Of a stretch of 31,350 bases of DNA, positions 15,462 to 23,480 are shown piece after piece; within the stretch, counting starts at the first letter, position 1, and each line of letters starts with the position of its first letter. A program made the translations under genes and the position numbers. The notes beneath the pieces were generated by a model. That model saw only the letters and a list, made by a program, of their open reading frames with translations, was not told the origin of the DNA and searched no databases. Origin of the DNA: Clostridium fallax (GTDB taxonomy: Bacteria > Bacillota > Clostridia > Clostridiales > Clostridiaceae); NCBI RefSeq assembly GCF_900129365.1, contig NZ_FQVM01000028.1, forward strand, positions 1 through 31,350, given 5' to 3'.

Positions 15462-15548
15462 CTATTATCTCCCTTTCCATACTCATCTAATGCTATATAT
15501 TCTTCATAAATTACGAAATTCCTTCAAAGTTAAATAAAAACATTTAAT

Positions 15549-16274
15549 TTATTTAATAAAATTTGTTAAATTATCTGTAGGAAGTTTACCTATATATGCA
15601 GATATTGTTAAATCTTTTTCCTTGGTTATTTTAATTTGTAAACCTCTATTAAGCAATTTCTTAATATAACTATCAGAATTCATTAGATTCTGCTCCATTA
15701 TTTCAGGATCTCCAATAGCATATATATAAAAAGGTGCCGGAGTGTTTACTTTATTTATTTCTAAAAATGGACCACTACAAAATATAGATGTATTTTCTAC
15801 AACTCTTTGGTTATTTATTGAAATAGCCTCAGCACCTACATTTTTAAGTTCATTAACTACATTCATCATATCATAATCATGTAATACTCTTGTAAAAGCA
15901 AAATCTTTTACATATTCCGGAAATTCATTAGAAGCATCTTTAATAACCATTTTTATTCCTTCACCTTTTACAGCAGTTAATCCTGCTAAAATGTCGTTAT
16001 TGTTTACTTCTAATTTTATATCATTTATAAGTTTATCACTTTTCTCATCATCATATTTATATTTATTAATTTTTTGTTTTAAATCAGTATTATCATGCTT
16101 TAATTCTGATATGTCTTTATATAATTTATTCCTTTTATTTAAAGCTTCTTGATATTCTTTGGAACTTAAAGGAACATATTTATTTTGATTTTTTACATTT
16201 AAATTTAAAGATATAAGTACACCCATAATTATGGAGGCTATGAAAACAAACACTGTAGCTTCGTTATTTTTCAT
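15549..16274 (-). CDS. DUF881-family membrane-anchored protein (YlxX/YlxW-like)
   Basis: This 241-aa protein has one N-terminal membrane anchor (about 7-24), an extracytoplasmic coiled coil (about 38-80) and a DUF881 domain with LTAVKGEGIKMVIKD, NELKNVGAEAISINNQRVV and YAIGDPEIMEQNL. The function is unknown; the family is a regular member of division clusters next to ftsQ and sbp. A GAGGTG site precedes ATG 16274. It is one of two DUF881 paralogues flanking sbp here, as in Bacillus ylxW-ylxX-sbp. In many Firmicutes ftsZ or sporulation genes follow; here yggS follows instead. Confidence 0.9.
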   Translation of the reverse strand: MKNNEATVFVFIASIIMGVLISLNLNVKNQNKYVPLSSKEYQEALNKRNKLYKDISELKHDNTDLKQKINKYKYDDEKSDKLINDIKLEVNNNDILAGLTAVKGEGIKMVIKDASNEFPEYVKDFAFTRVLHDYDMMNVVNELKNVGAEAISINNQRVVENTSIFCSGPFLEINKVNTPAPFYIYAIGDPEIMEQNLMNSDSYIKKLLNRGLQIKITKEKDLTISAYIGKLPTDNLTNFIK

Positions 16275-16286
16275 ATGAACACCTCA

Positions 16287-16625
16287 TTATTTGTTTCTTG
16301 CCTTTTCAATAAGCAATCTTCTAATTATTGCAAAGTTATCAAATATTCTTCCACCAAATACTATAACTGCTGCAATATATATTGGAATTCCTAGTTTATC
16401 TCCTAAGTATGCAAGACCTGCAGCTAATGCAGCATTTCCAAAAAAACCTGAAATAAAAATATCTGCTTGAAAGTTTTTTGCTAAGGTTGCTCTAATAGCC
16501 CCAAAGACTGAATCTAGACAAGCAAGTATAGCTACTGACATATAAGGCGAAAAATTATTTGGTATATTAAAATTCCACTTTAATCCTATAATTATTCCTA
16601 TTAACAATCCAATAAAAGCTATCAT
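16287..16625 (-). CDS. sbp: Small basic protein, Sbp/DUF1290 family
   Basis: This 112-aa membrane protein has about three to four hydrophobic segments and the conserved family stretches LIGIIIGLKWN, PYMSVAILACLDSVFGAIRATL and FGGRIFDNFAIIRRLLIE. The molecular function is not known; it is nearly always found in the division cluster beside DUF881 genes. GAGGTG precedes ATG 16625. The spacing of 12 nt on either side to the DUF881 genes indicates one transcript. Confidence 0.92.
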   Translation of the reverse strand: MIAFIGLLIGIIIGLKWNFNIPNNFSPYMSVAILACLDSVFGAIRATLAKNFQADIFISGFFGNAALAAGLAYLGDKLGIPIYIAAVIVFGGRIFDNFAIIRRLLIEKARNK

Positions 16626-16637
16626 ACATACACCTCT

Positions 16638-17351
16638 TTATTCTACTGGTTTAATAAATTCCGTATTAAACCCTTCATTTGTCTTTCCTATTTCTATGTC
16701 ATCTTTTCTTTCTATTTTTTTATCATAATTTACAAGAACACCATAATTTAAAGCATCACCAAATTCTAATCCTCCCTGAAGAGTGACTCTATTTCCTATT
16801 ACCTTTATAACAACTCTATCCTTTGGTGCAATTTTATTTTGCTTTCCTATTCTTATATAGTTTCCTGCTGTTTTTATTCCCATTTGAGCAGTAATTCTTA
16901 TATCATTTATTGAAATAGCTTCTGCTCCAGAATAATTTAATAGGTTCACAAGATATACAAGTTCTTCTTCACCAATATACTCAGCATTATTTGCTGTAAA
17001 TACTGGAGATTTAGGAGTAAGATATAATATTATTCCTGGGCCTTTAACTCCTACAGTACCAAGAATCATTCTACTTGTATCTAACTGTTTTTTTATCTCT
17101 TTTGTAAGATCACCAGTTTGTGTAGATTCATCCTCTATCTTTTTTAATTCTTCACCTAAATTTTTATTCTGCATTTGCAAATCTTCTTTTTCCTTTTTTA
17201 AAGCTTCAACTTCTGAAACTAAATCGCTTTTATCATAGGTTTCAGCAACATTTTTTTCTTTATTATTTAATACTTTAAATTGATATGCTAATAAAAACCC
17301 TAATATAGCACAAACTATTGCTACCACAATTTGAGACAAAAACTTTTTCAT
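16638..17351 (-). CDS. DUF881-family membrane-anchored protein (YlxW-like)
   Basis: This is the second DUF881 paralogue, 237 aa. It has an N-terminal anchor (about 5-24), a clear coiled coil (about 40-95, rich in Glu/Lys) and the DUF881 domain with LGTVGVKGPGIILYLTPKS, NLLNYSGAEAISINDIRIT and KVIGNRVTLQGGLEF. It lies outside the cytoplasm by topology, so a role in septal wall synthesis or scaffold assembly is plausible but unproven. It has one of the best ribosome binding sites in the window (AGGAGGAGG) before ATG 17351. It lies 11 nt after ftsQ. Confidence 0.9.
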   Translation of the reverse strand: MKKFLSQIVVAIVCAILGFLLAYQFKVLNNKEKNVAETYDKSDLVSEVEALKKEKEDLQMQNKNLGEELKKIEDESTQTGDLTKEIKKQLDTSRMILGTVGVKGPGIILYLTPKSPVFTANNAEYIGEEELVYLVNLLNYSGAEAISINDIRITAQMGIKTAGNYIRIGKQNKIAPKDRVVIKVIGNRVTLQGGLEFGDALNYGVLVNYDKKIERKDDIEIGKTNEGFNTEFIKPVE

Positions 17352-17362
17352 TATTCCTCCTC

Positions 17363-18118
17363 CTAAGATTCTTGTTTAATTACAGTATTTCCTTTAAAAC
17401 TTAAATCAATATATCCTTTTGTTAAATTAACATCTTTACTTTCTAAAATATTTATTGCTTTATTTATTTTATCTTTAAGCTCTTCATCATTTCCTAGCTT
17501 TATTTGAACATTTCCGCTATATAAAATTAAGTTGTAAAGATTAGATATATCCATACTAGTAAATTTTATATTACTGACATTATTACTAAGAATTTCATAG
17601 AGTTCTTTAGTTAATTTTATTTGCTTTTCATTATTAGTTATTATTTCACCAACATCTTGAGACTTAATATCTATCCCTTTAATTTCAAGTAAATTTTCAG
17701 TATTAAGTTCTACCTTTTTTTCAAGTATTCTTAAATCATCATTAAGAATATAATACTCGCCATCTATATTCACATAAAAAGCTGCTGACTTTTCAGTAAC
17801 ATTTATAATAATTTTATCTGGTAATACTCTTTTTATAGATACCTGTGAAATGTATGGATTTCTTTTTACATTTTTTATTGTATCCTTAATATTTAAATAA
17901 AATATATTATTTGTATTGGAAATTTTTGATAGCTTTATTATTTCATTAGAATCTATAATATTATTATTTTCCACCTTTACAGTATGTATTTGAAATAGTG
18001 GTGCTTTAAATAAAAAAATTATGAAAATACATAAAAATAAAATTCCTAAAGTGATTATCTTCTTAATTTTTTTCTTCTTTTTTCTCTGTAATATAAATTC
18101 ATTCGCTTTATTTTCCAT
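17363..18118 (-). CDS. ftsQ: FtsQ/DivIB cell-division protein
   Basis: DivIB is a bitopic divisome protein that works with FtsL and DivIC to activate septal wall synthesis. The 251-aa protein has a highly basic cytoplasmic tail (about 1-24, with QRKKKKKIKKI), one membrane helix (about 25-41) and a POTRA domain beginning at LFQIHTVKVENNNIIDSNEIIKL. A beta region follows with RVLPDKIIINVTEKSAAFY and YILNDDLRILEK. I choose ATG 18118, which has GGAG 7 nt upstream; the ATG ten codons earlier (18148) has no binding site. It opens the second division operon. murA, murB or murG, which often stand nearby in other species, are absent. Confidence 0.92.
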   Translation of the reverse strand: MENKANEFILQRKKKKKIKKIITLGILFLCIFIIFLFKAPLFQIHTVKVENNNIIDSNEIIKLSKISNTNNIFYLNIKDTIKNVKRNPYISQVSIKRVLPDKIIINVTEKSAAFYVNIDGEYYILNDDLRILEKKVELNTENLLEIKGIDIKSQDVGEIITNNEKQIKLTKELYEILSNNVSNIKFTSMDISNLYNLILYSGNVQIKLGNDEELKDKINKAINILESKDVNLTKGYIDLSFKGNTVIKQES

Positions 18119-18166
18119 CTTCGTTCTCCACAACTCACCTTTTTTCATAAATTTTAGATATATATT

Positions 18167-18191
18167 ATTATAATACCATGATTATAATACC
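18167..18191 (-). promoter_or_regulatory. Tandem -10-like repeats upstream of ftsQ
   Basis: On the minus strand GGTATTATAAT occurs twice, 14 bp apart, 50-75 bp before the ftsQ start. Each copy contains a perfect TATAAT. No convincing -35 is visible for either copy. This is the likely promoter zone of the ftsQ-divIVA operon; the repeat may also be an operator. Confidence 0.45.
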
Positions 18192-18276
18192 TTTGCATAT
18201 ATTTTACCATGAAATAAGTAAGTTTATTTTATTCATAAATTTAATATTTAAAATCAATAATTTTAATTAAAAAAAT

Positions 18277-18324
18277 AAAGATTATTTTTCTATTATAAAA
18301 TAAAATAATAAAAAAATAATCTTT
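18277..18324 (-). terminator. Terminator after spoVE
   Basis: AAAGATTATTTTT (18277-18289) and AAAAATAATCTTT (18312-18324) make a 13-bp stem with a 22-nt loop. On the minus strand it lies 20 nt after the spoVE stop and is followed by TTTATTTTTTT. It separates the mur operon from the ftsQ operon. Confidence 0.7.
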
Positions 18325-18343
18325 TATTCTTAAAAAATTTACA

Positions 18344-19456
18344 TTAATTGAATTTTTTTTCTCTTTGTCTTGAAATATTTAAAAGAATTCCCATAGCCAT
18401 CATATTTATAACTAAAGCAGTACCTCCATAACTTATAAAAGGTAAAGGTACTCCAGTAACTGGCATAGATCCAGTTACAACAGCAATATTTATTAAAGCT
18501 TGCACTGCAATTATTGATGTAATGCCTGTTGCAAGTAAAGTTCCATATAAATCCCTAGCTTCAATTGCTATTTTTATACCTCTAAATACAAAAACTATGA
18601 AAAGAGTTATAACTACAACACAACCTATTAATCCTAACTCTTCTCCTATAATAGAAAAGATAAAATCATTATGAGGTTCTGGCATATATAATGTTTTTTG
18701 TCTTGATTGACCAAGACCAAGACCAGTTACCCCTCCAGCTCCTAAAGCATAAAAAGATTGAATTAGTTGATATCCATGCCTTGCAGGATCTTGCCAAGGG
18801 TCTAAAAAATTTAAAAGTCTAGCCCTTCTATATGAAGAAGTAAAAATAAATAAAAATCCTAAAGAAATTAATGCAGGTAAAACTAATCCAAAAAGATGCT
18901 TACTTCTAGCTCCTCCTACAAATAGCATTATAAATGTAACTATCATTATTACTGATGCTATACTTAAGTTCTTTTCAGCAAGAATAAGGCCTGCATAAAA
19001 TCCAGAAACCATTAAAAAGTAAAAAACCCCTTCTTTTAGATTTTTAATTTTTTCTCCCCTATTTACAATACCATTTGCTAAAAATAAAACTATAACATAT
19101 TTAGCAAGTTCTGATGGCTGAAAAGATAGGGGGCCAAGTCTTATCCATCTATATGCTCCATTAGCATCCTTAAATAAAAATACTAATAGAAGAAGTGGAA
19201 CACACCCTATTAATGCTATCATAGTATATTTTCTTAATTTATGATAATCTAAACTCATCATAAAAAACATTACTATAACTCCTAAAACAGCCCATATAAG
19301 CTGCCTTTTTAAGAAATACATACTATCATTTTTTTGTATAATTGCATAGTAAGAACTAGCACTATATACCATAACTACTCCTATAGCCAAAAGTAAAAAT
19401 ATAGTATAAAAGGTTATATAATCTATCTTACCCATTTTTCTTTTTACTTTTTTCAA
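18344..19456 (-). CDS. spoVE: SEDS-family peptidoglycan glycosyltransferase SpoVE/FtsW
   Basis: This 370-aa polytopic protein (about ten helices) polymerises lipid II with its partner class B PBP. Family motifs are intact: GAYRWIRLGPLSFQPSELAKY, AEKNLSIASVIM, FLDPWQDPARHGYQLIQSFYALGAGG, PEPHNDFIFSIIGEELG, and the C-terminal PVTGVPLPFISYGGTALV. The start is TTG 19456, which has GGAGGAGG 5 nt upstream; the in-frame ATG seven codons later is further from the site. Its cluster position after mraY and the presence of the PBP partner spoVD in the same cluster support SpoVE. If no other FtsW exists in the genome it would also serve vegetative division. RodA is less likely given the context. Confidence 0.92.
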   Translation of the reverse strand: MKKVKRKMGKIDYITFYTIFLLLAIGVVMVYSASSYYAIIQKNDSMYFLKRQLIWAVLGVIVMFFMMSLDYHKLRKYTMIALIGCVPLLLLVFLFKDANGAYRWIRLGPLSFQPSELAKYVIVLFLANGIVNRGEKIKNLKEGVFYFLMVSGFYAGLILAEKNLSIASVIMIVTFIMLFVGGARSKHLFGLVLPALISLGFLFIFTSSYRRARLLNFLDPWQDPARHGYQLIQSFYALGAGGVTGLGLGQSRQKTLYMPEPHNDFIFSIIGEELGLIGCVVVITLFIVFVFRGIKIAIEARDLYGTLLATGITSIIAVQALINIAVVTGSMPVTGVPLPFISYGGTALVINMMAMGILLNISRQREKKFN

Positions 19457-19538
19457 ATTATCCTCCTCCTAAAGAAGTACTTTAAAAAGCTAACAATGTT
19501 TTTTGATAAAAACTTTAATAAAAAATAACTATTTTAAA

Positions 19539-20519
19539 CTATAAAGATATAAATCCAATAATACAGAAGATAACTGTAATTACGGAAAATATTGTAACTA
19601 TTTTAGTTTCTTTAAATCCAAGCTGCTCAAAATGGTGATGTATAGGAGCCATTTTAAATACTCTTTTTCCTGTTAATTTAAAAGATGTTACCTGAATTAT
19701 TACAGATAAAGTCTCGATTACATAGATTATTCCTACTATAGCAACCATAACTTCAAGTCTAAGCATCATTGCTACTGCAGCTACTGCTCCCCCTAAAGCT
19801 AAAGATCCTGTATCTCCCATAAATACTCTTGCTGGAAAAGCGTTAAATCTTAAGAAACCTAAAAGAGCTGCCACTAAAGCTATACAAAATACCGCTAAAC
19901 TATAATGACTCATATTAATAGAAACTATTGCAAAGAAAGTCATTACTAAAACAGTTATTGAAGTTGCCAATCCATCTAATCCATCAGTTAAATTTACAGC
20001 ATTAGTAGTTCCTGCAAAATAAAATACTATAAATATCATATAAAATTTCCCAAAATTAATAGCTATATTAGTAAATGGTATATCTATGTCTGTTCCTAAA
20101 TAAACTTTTCCATAATAAGCTATTGCTAAGGAAACTATTAAAATTAAAATCATTTTTTGCCAAGCTCTTAGGCCTAGATTCTTTTTATGTATTATTTTTA
20201 AAATATCATCTAAGAATCCAATAAATCCAAAAGCTATAAATGAGTATAAAGCTACCATAGCCTCATCTTTTAAATCTCTAACATTTTGAAAGTAAGGTAA
20301 TACAATTAACATAGTAATTATAGTTGCAAAAATAAAAATTAATCCTCCAATAGTTGGAGTTCCTGATTTTTTCAAATGGCTTTTCGGACCATCTTCTCTT
20401 ATATTCTGTCCAAACTTTAATTTATGAAGTAATGGAATTATAATAGGACCTAAAATTGCAGTACTTAATAAGCTTATAAAAATTGTTATTAATATTGTAT
20501 TTATTGATAAACTATTCAT
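19539..20519 (-). CDS. mraY: MraY, phospho-MurNAc-pentapeptide transferase
   Basis: MraY transfers phospho-MurNAc-pentapeptide to undecaprenyl phosphate, making lipid I at the inner membrane face. The 326-aa protein has about ten helices and the family motifs KKSGTPTIGGLIF, FGFIGFLDDILKI, NAVNLTDGLDGLATS, FPARVFMGDTGSLALGG and MAPIHHHFEQLGFKETKIV, containing the catalytic Asp residues and the HHH loop. ATG 20519 starts directly after murF. Its Shine-Dalgarno GGAGG is unusually far away (about 32 nt) with a perfect hairpin in between, described separately. Confidence 0.97.
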   Translation of the reverse strand: MNSLSINTILITIFISLLSTAILGPIIIPLLHKLKFGQNIREDGPKSHLKKSGTPTIGGLIFIFATIITMLIVLPYFQNVRDLKDEAMVALYSFIAFGFIGFLDDILKIIHKKNLGLRAWQKMILILIVSLAIAYYGKVYLGTDIDIPFTNIAINFGKFYMIFIVFYFAGTTNAVNLTDGLDGLATSITVLVMTFFAIVSINMSHYSLAVFCIALVAALLGFLRFNAFPARVFMGDTGSLALGGAVAAVAMMLRLEVMVAIVGIIYVIETLSVIIQVTSFKLTGKRVFKMAPIHHHFEQLGFKETKIVTIFSVITVIFCIIGFISL

Positions 20520-20527
20520 AAGTTTTT

Positions 20528-20556
20528 AGCTACTCTTAATGAGTAGCTTCACCTCC
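20528..20556 (-). promoter_or_regulatory. Hairpin between the mraY Shine-Dalgarno and its start codon
   Basis: On the minus strand GGAGGTGA (20556-20549) lies at the end of murF and is followed directly by AGCTACTC, a 5-nt loop and GAGTAGCT (20548-20528). Nine nucleotides later comes ATG 20519. The murF stop codon is in the loop. No other binding site is near the start. If the 8-bp stem forms, GGAGG is brought to about 11 nt from the ATG, a normal distance. This suggests a split binding site that is active only when the stem is folded, when ribosomes finishing murF are gone or paused. Confidence 0.6.
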
Positions 20557-21918
20557 CTCATTAGCAGCTAAATCTAGCAGTTTTTTTGTAATGTCTTCAA
20601 ACTTCATTGCTCTTGATGCTTTAACTAATATTACATCATTTTCTTTTACTTTATCTTTTAAAGCTTTTATAAGATCTTCTTTATTTTCAAATTTATATGC
20701 TGTATCTTTAGAGAAGCCTTCTACAAAACCTTCTGAATAATCCCCACAAACCATAATAATATCTATATCATTGTTTTTAGCATACTCACCTACTTCTTTA
20801 TGAGCTTCATAAGAAAACTCTCCAAGTTCTTTCATAGTTCCTAATATAGCAATTTTTCTTTTTCCATTAATGCTTTTTACTGTATCTATTGAAGACTTCA
20901 TTGATGATGGACTTGCATTATAACAATCATTCACAATTGTAAATGATTTTGTATTTAATATCTCTAATCTCATAGATGTTTTTTCTAAATTTTTAAGTCC
21001 TTCTTCCATTTCTTCTATAGATAAACCTAAATTAAGTCCTGCAGCTATTCCAAGAAGACAATTTTCTATATTATGCTTTCCTGGTAGTGGTAAAGTAAAT
21101 TCTTTTCTTTTATTTTTAAGTTCTATAATAAAGGAACTTTCTTTAATTCCTACTTTAAGATTTTCTCCATTAATATCTCCATTACCATTAATAGTTGTTT
21201 TTATTATTTTATATTTTGAAGATTTTAAATTTTTAAGTAAATCATCATTACCATTTACAATTAAAACACTATCTTTATTAAAAAAGTCTGTAATTTCCAT
21301 TTTAGCTTTTAATATATTTTCTCTGCTTTTTAAATTTTCTATATGGGAAATTCCAATATTGGTTATTAAAGCTATATCTGGTCTTCCGGCGTTTGCAAGT
21401 CTATGAATTTCATTAAAATTACTCATACCCATTTCTAATATTGCAATATCATAACTTTCATCCATACTAAAAATCATTAAAGGAAGCCCTACTTCATTAT
21501 TAAAGTTACCTTTAGTTTTAAAAACTTTATATTTTTTGCTAAGAAGAGCTGCTAATATATCTTTAGTTGAAGTTTTACCTGTAGAACCTGTTACCGCTAT
21601 AATCTTAACTCCTAGTTTTTCTCTATAAAATTTTGCAAGATCTAATAAAGCATCCCTAGTGTTTTTCACTCTTATTACTGTTGATTTAATATTTTGTGAA
21701 ATCCACTCTAATTCATCAACAATAACTATAGATGCACCTTTTTCACCTGCCTCTTCAGCAAATTTATTTCCATTAAAATTCTCGCCTTTTAAAGCAACAA
21801 ATATACTATCTTTTTCAATTTTTCTCGTATCTGTAGATAAACTTTTAAAGGATTTATATCCTTTATCAATTATTATTTCTCCTTTTGTAGCTTTTAAAAT
21901 CTCATTTAACGTAAGCAT
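20536..21918 (-). CDS. murF: MurF, UDP-MurNAc-tripeptide:D-Ala-D-Ala ligase
   Basis: MurF adds D-Ala-D-Ala to UDP-MurNAc-tripeptide in the cytoplasm with ATP. The 460-aa protein has the three Mur-ligase domains: an N-terminal domain with LSTDTRKIEKDSIFVALKGE, a central ATPase domain with GSTGKTST at 111-118 and KGNFNNEVGLPL, and a C-terminal domain with YNASPSSMKSSID and ILGTMKELG. ATG 21918 immediately follows the murE stop (TAAATG), with GAGGTGAG upstream. Its own C-terminus encodes the GGAGG used by mraY, so its last codons are constrained by downstream translation. Confidence 0.97.
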   Translation of the reverse strand: MLTLNEILKATKGEIIIDKGYKSFKSLSTDTRKIEKDSIFVALKGENFNGNKFAEEAGEKGASIVIVDELEWISQNIKSTVIRVKNTRDALLDLAKFYREKLGVKIIAVTGSTGKTSTKDILAALLSKKYKVFKTKGNFNNEVGLPLMIFSMDESYDIAILEMGMSNFNEIHRLANAGRPDIALITNIGISHIENLKSRENILKAKMEITDFFNKDSVLIVNGNDDLLKNLKSSKYKIIKTTINGNGDINGENLKVGIKESSFIIELKNKRKEFTLPLPGKHNIENCLLGIAAGLNLGLSIEEMEEGLKNLEKTSMRLEILNTKSFTIVNDCYNASPSSMKSSIDTVKSINGKRKIAILGTMKELGEFSYEAHKEVGEYAKNNDIDIIMVCGDYSEGFVEGFSKDTAYKFENKEDLIKALKDKVKENDVILVKASRAMKFEDITKKLLDLAANEGGEATH

Positions 21919-23391
21919 TTATTTTCTCACCTCATAATTATTTAGAATTTCTTTTACTACTTTTCTTTCATCAAAATCAATGGTTTTATCTCTTAAAACT
22001 TGATAAGTTTCATGACCTTTACCAGCAATTACTATTACATCTCCTGCTTTAGCTATTTCTATAGCTTTTTTTATAGCCTCATATCTATTTTCTATAACTA
22101 TAAAGTTGTCACTTTTAATGCCTTCAGTTATTTCTTTTATTATTTGAGAAGGTTCCTCTGTTCTTGGATTATCTGATGTTATTATAGCAATATCACTTAA
22201 ACTACTTCCTATTTGTCCCATTATAGGTCTTTTGATTTTATCTCTATCTCCACCACATCCAAAAACAGAAATTAATTTATTTTTAGTAAATCCTCTAGCA
22301 GTTTTAAGTATTTTATCAAGTCCATCTGGAGTGTGAGCATAATCTATTATTATTTCAAAAGGAAGATTAAATTCACATCCAACAGCTTCACATCTTCCTG
22401 GAACAACAACATCTTTTAATCCATCAAATATATATTTACTATTAATTCCAAGTTCTAAACAGGCTCCTATTGCACCTAATCCATTATAAACATTATAATC
22501 TCCTGCTATATCAATAAAAGTATTATAATTTTTATCTTTAATTTTAACATTAAAACTTGAACCTTTTTCAGTACCAATTATATGACATGCCTTTATATCA
22601 CAATCATTAGTTATTCCATATGTTATTATCTTTTTATTTTTATTTAATTCTTTTATATCTTTAACTATTCTTTCTCCATAAGAATCATCTATATTTACAA
22701 TAGCATATTTAGACATCTTAAATAGCTTAAATTTAGCTTTATAATATTCTTCAAAAGTTTTATGATAATCTAAATGGTCTCTTGTTAAATTTGTATAAAT
22801 TCCACATTGAAAATTTAATCCATAAACTCTATCTTGATCTAAAGAATGAGATGAAACCTCCATTACACAATATTTAACATCTTCATCAACCATCTTTTTA
22901 AATAATTTATGAAGTTCTATAGGACCAGGAGTTGTTCTTTGAGAAGTAATTACTTTATCTCCTATATAGTTTGCAATAGTGCCTATAAGACCTACTTTAT
23001 ATCCTGCCTTTTCTAAAATATCCTTAATTATAAAAGCAGATGTTGTTTTTCCATTAGTCCCTGTAATTCCAATTAATTTTAATTTTGATGATGGGTTTTC
23101 TTCAAAGTTAGATGCTGCAATAGCCATTGCTTTTCTTATATCTAAAACCTTAATTATTGTGACTTCATCAGATTCTACATCTACATCATCAACACAAAGT
23201 ATTGCCTTTGCTCCTCTTTTTACTGCTTCTTTTGCAAATTTATGTCCATCAAATCTACTACCTTTAACACAAATATATAGCGATCCTTCATGAACTTCAG
23301 AATCGACTTGAGTAATATTTGATATTTCTTTTGATATATCTCCTTTGATTACCTTAAAATCAACTCCTGTTAATATTTTTTTTAAGTTCAT
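21919..23391 (-). CDS. murE: MurE, UDP-MurNAc-L-Ala-D-Glu ligase (diamino-acid adding)
   Basis: MurE adds the third residue to the peptidoglycan stem peptide using ATP. The 490-aa protein has an N-terminal domain (with GSLYICVKGSRFDGHKFA), the ATPase domain with ITGTNGKTT at 109-117 and the lysine cluster near 219-222, and the C-terminal domain with DNPRTEEP at 407-414. The DNPR motif is associated with diaminopimelate rather than lysine specificity; which stereoisomer cannot be read from it. AAGGAG precedes ATG 23391. A consensus promoter lies 46-74 bp upstream, so murE-murF-mraY-spoVE can be transcribed independently of rsmH-ftsL-spoVD. Confidence 0.97.
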   Translation of the reverse strand: MNLKKILTGVDFKVIKGDISKEISNITQVDSEVHEGSLYICVKGSRFDGHKFAKEAVKRGAKAILCVDDVDVESDEVTIIKVLDIRKAMAIAASNFEENPSSKLKLIGITGTNGKTTSAFIIKDILEKAGYKVGLIGTIANYIGDKVITSQRTTPGPIELHKLFKKMVDEDVKYCVMEVSSHSLDQDRVYGLNFQCGIYTNLTRDHLDYHKTFEEYYKAKFKLFKMSKYAIVNIDDSYGERIVKDIKELNKNKKIITYGITNDCDIKACHIIGTEKGSSFNVKIKDKNYNTFIDIAGDYNVYNGLGAIGACLELGINSKYIFDGLKDVVVPGRCEAVGCEFNLPFEIIIDYAHTPDGLDKILKTARGFTKNKLISVFGCGGDRDKIKRPIMGQIGSSLSDIAIITSDNPRTEEPSQIIKEITEGIKSDNFIVIENRYEAIKKAIEIAKAGDVIVIAGKGHETYQVLRDKTIDFDERKVVKEILNNYEVRK

Positions 23392-23436
23392 TTCTTCATC
23401 TCCTTAAATATATGCACCCTATTTTTTTACTATTAC

Positions 23437-23465
23437 ATTATAAACAAAATAGTAGCATGTGACAA
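23437..23465 (-). promoter_or_regulatory. Strong sigma-A-type promoter of murE-murF-mraY-spoVE
   Basis: On the minus strand TTGTCA (23465-23460) and TATAAT (23442-23437) are exactly 17 bp apart. The -35 box lies within the terminator hairpin that follows spoVD. Transcription would begin about 40 nt before murE. It is among the best matches to the housekeeping consensus in the window. Confidence 0.75.
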
Positions 23466-23480
23466 AGTCACATGCTACTA
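23450..23480 (-). terminator. Hairpin terminator at the spoVD stop codon
   Basis: TAGTAGCATGTGAC and GTCACATGCTACTA form a perfect 14-bp stem with a 3-nt loop. The TAG stop of spoVD (23480-23478) lies in the first arm on the minus strand. The following sequence, ATTTTGTTT, is a moderate T tract, so termination may be partial. Confidence 0.75.
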
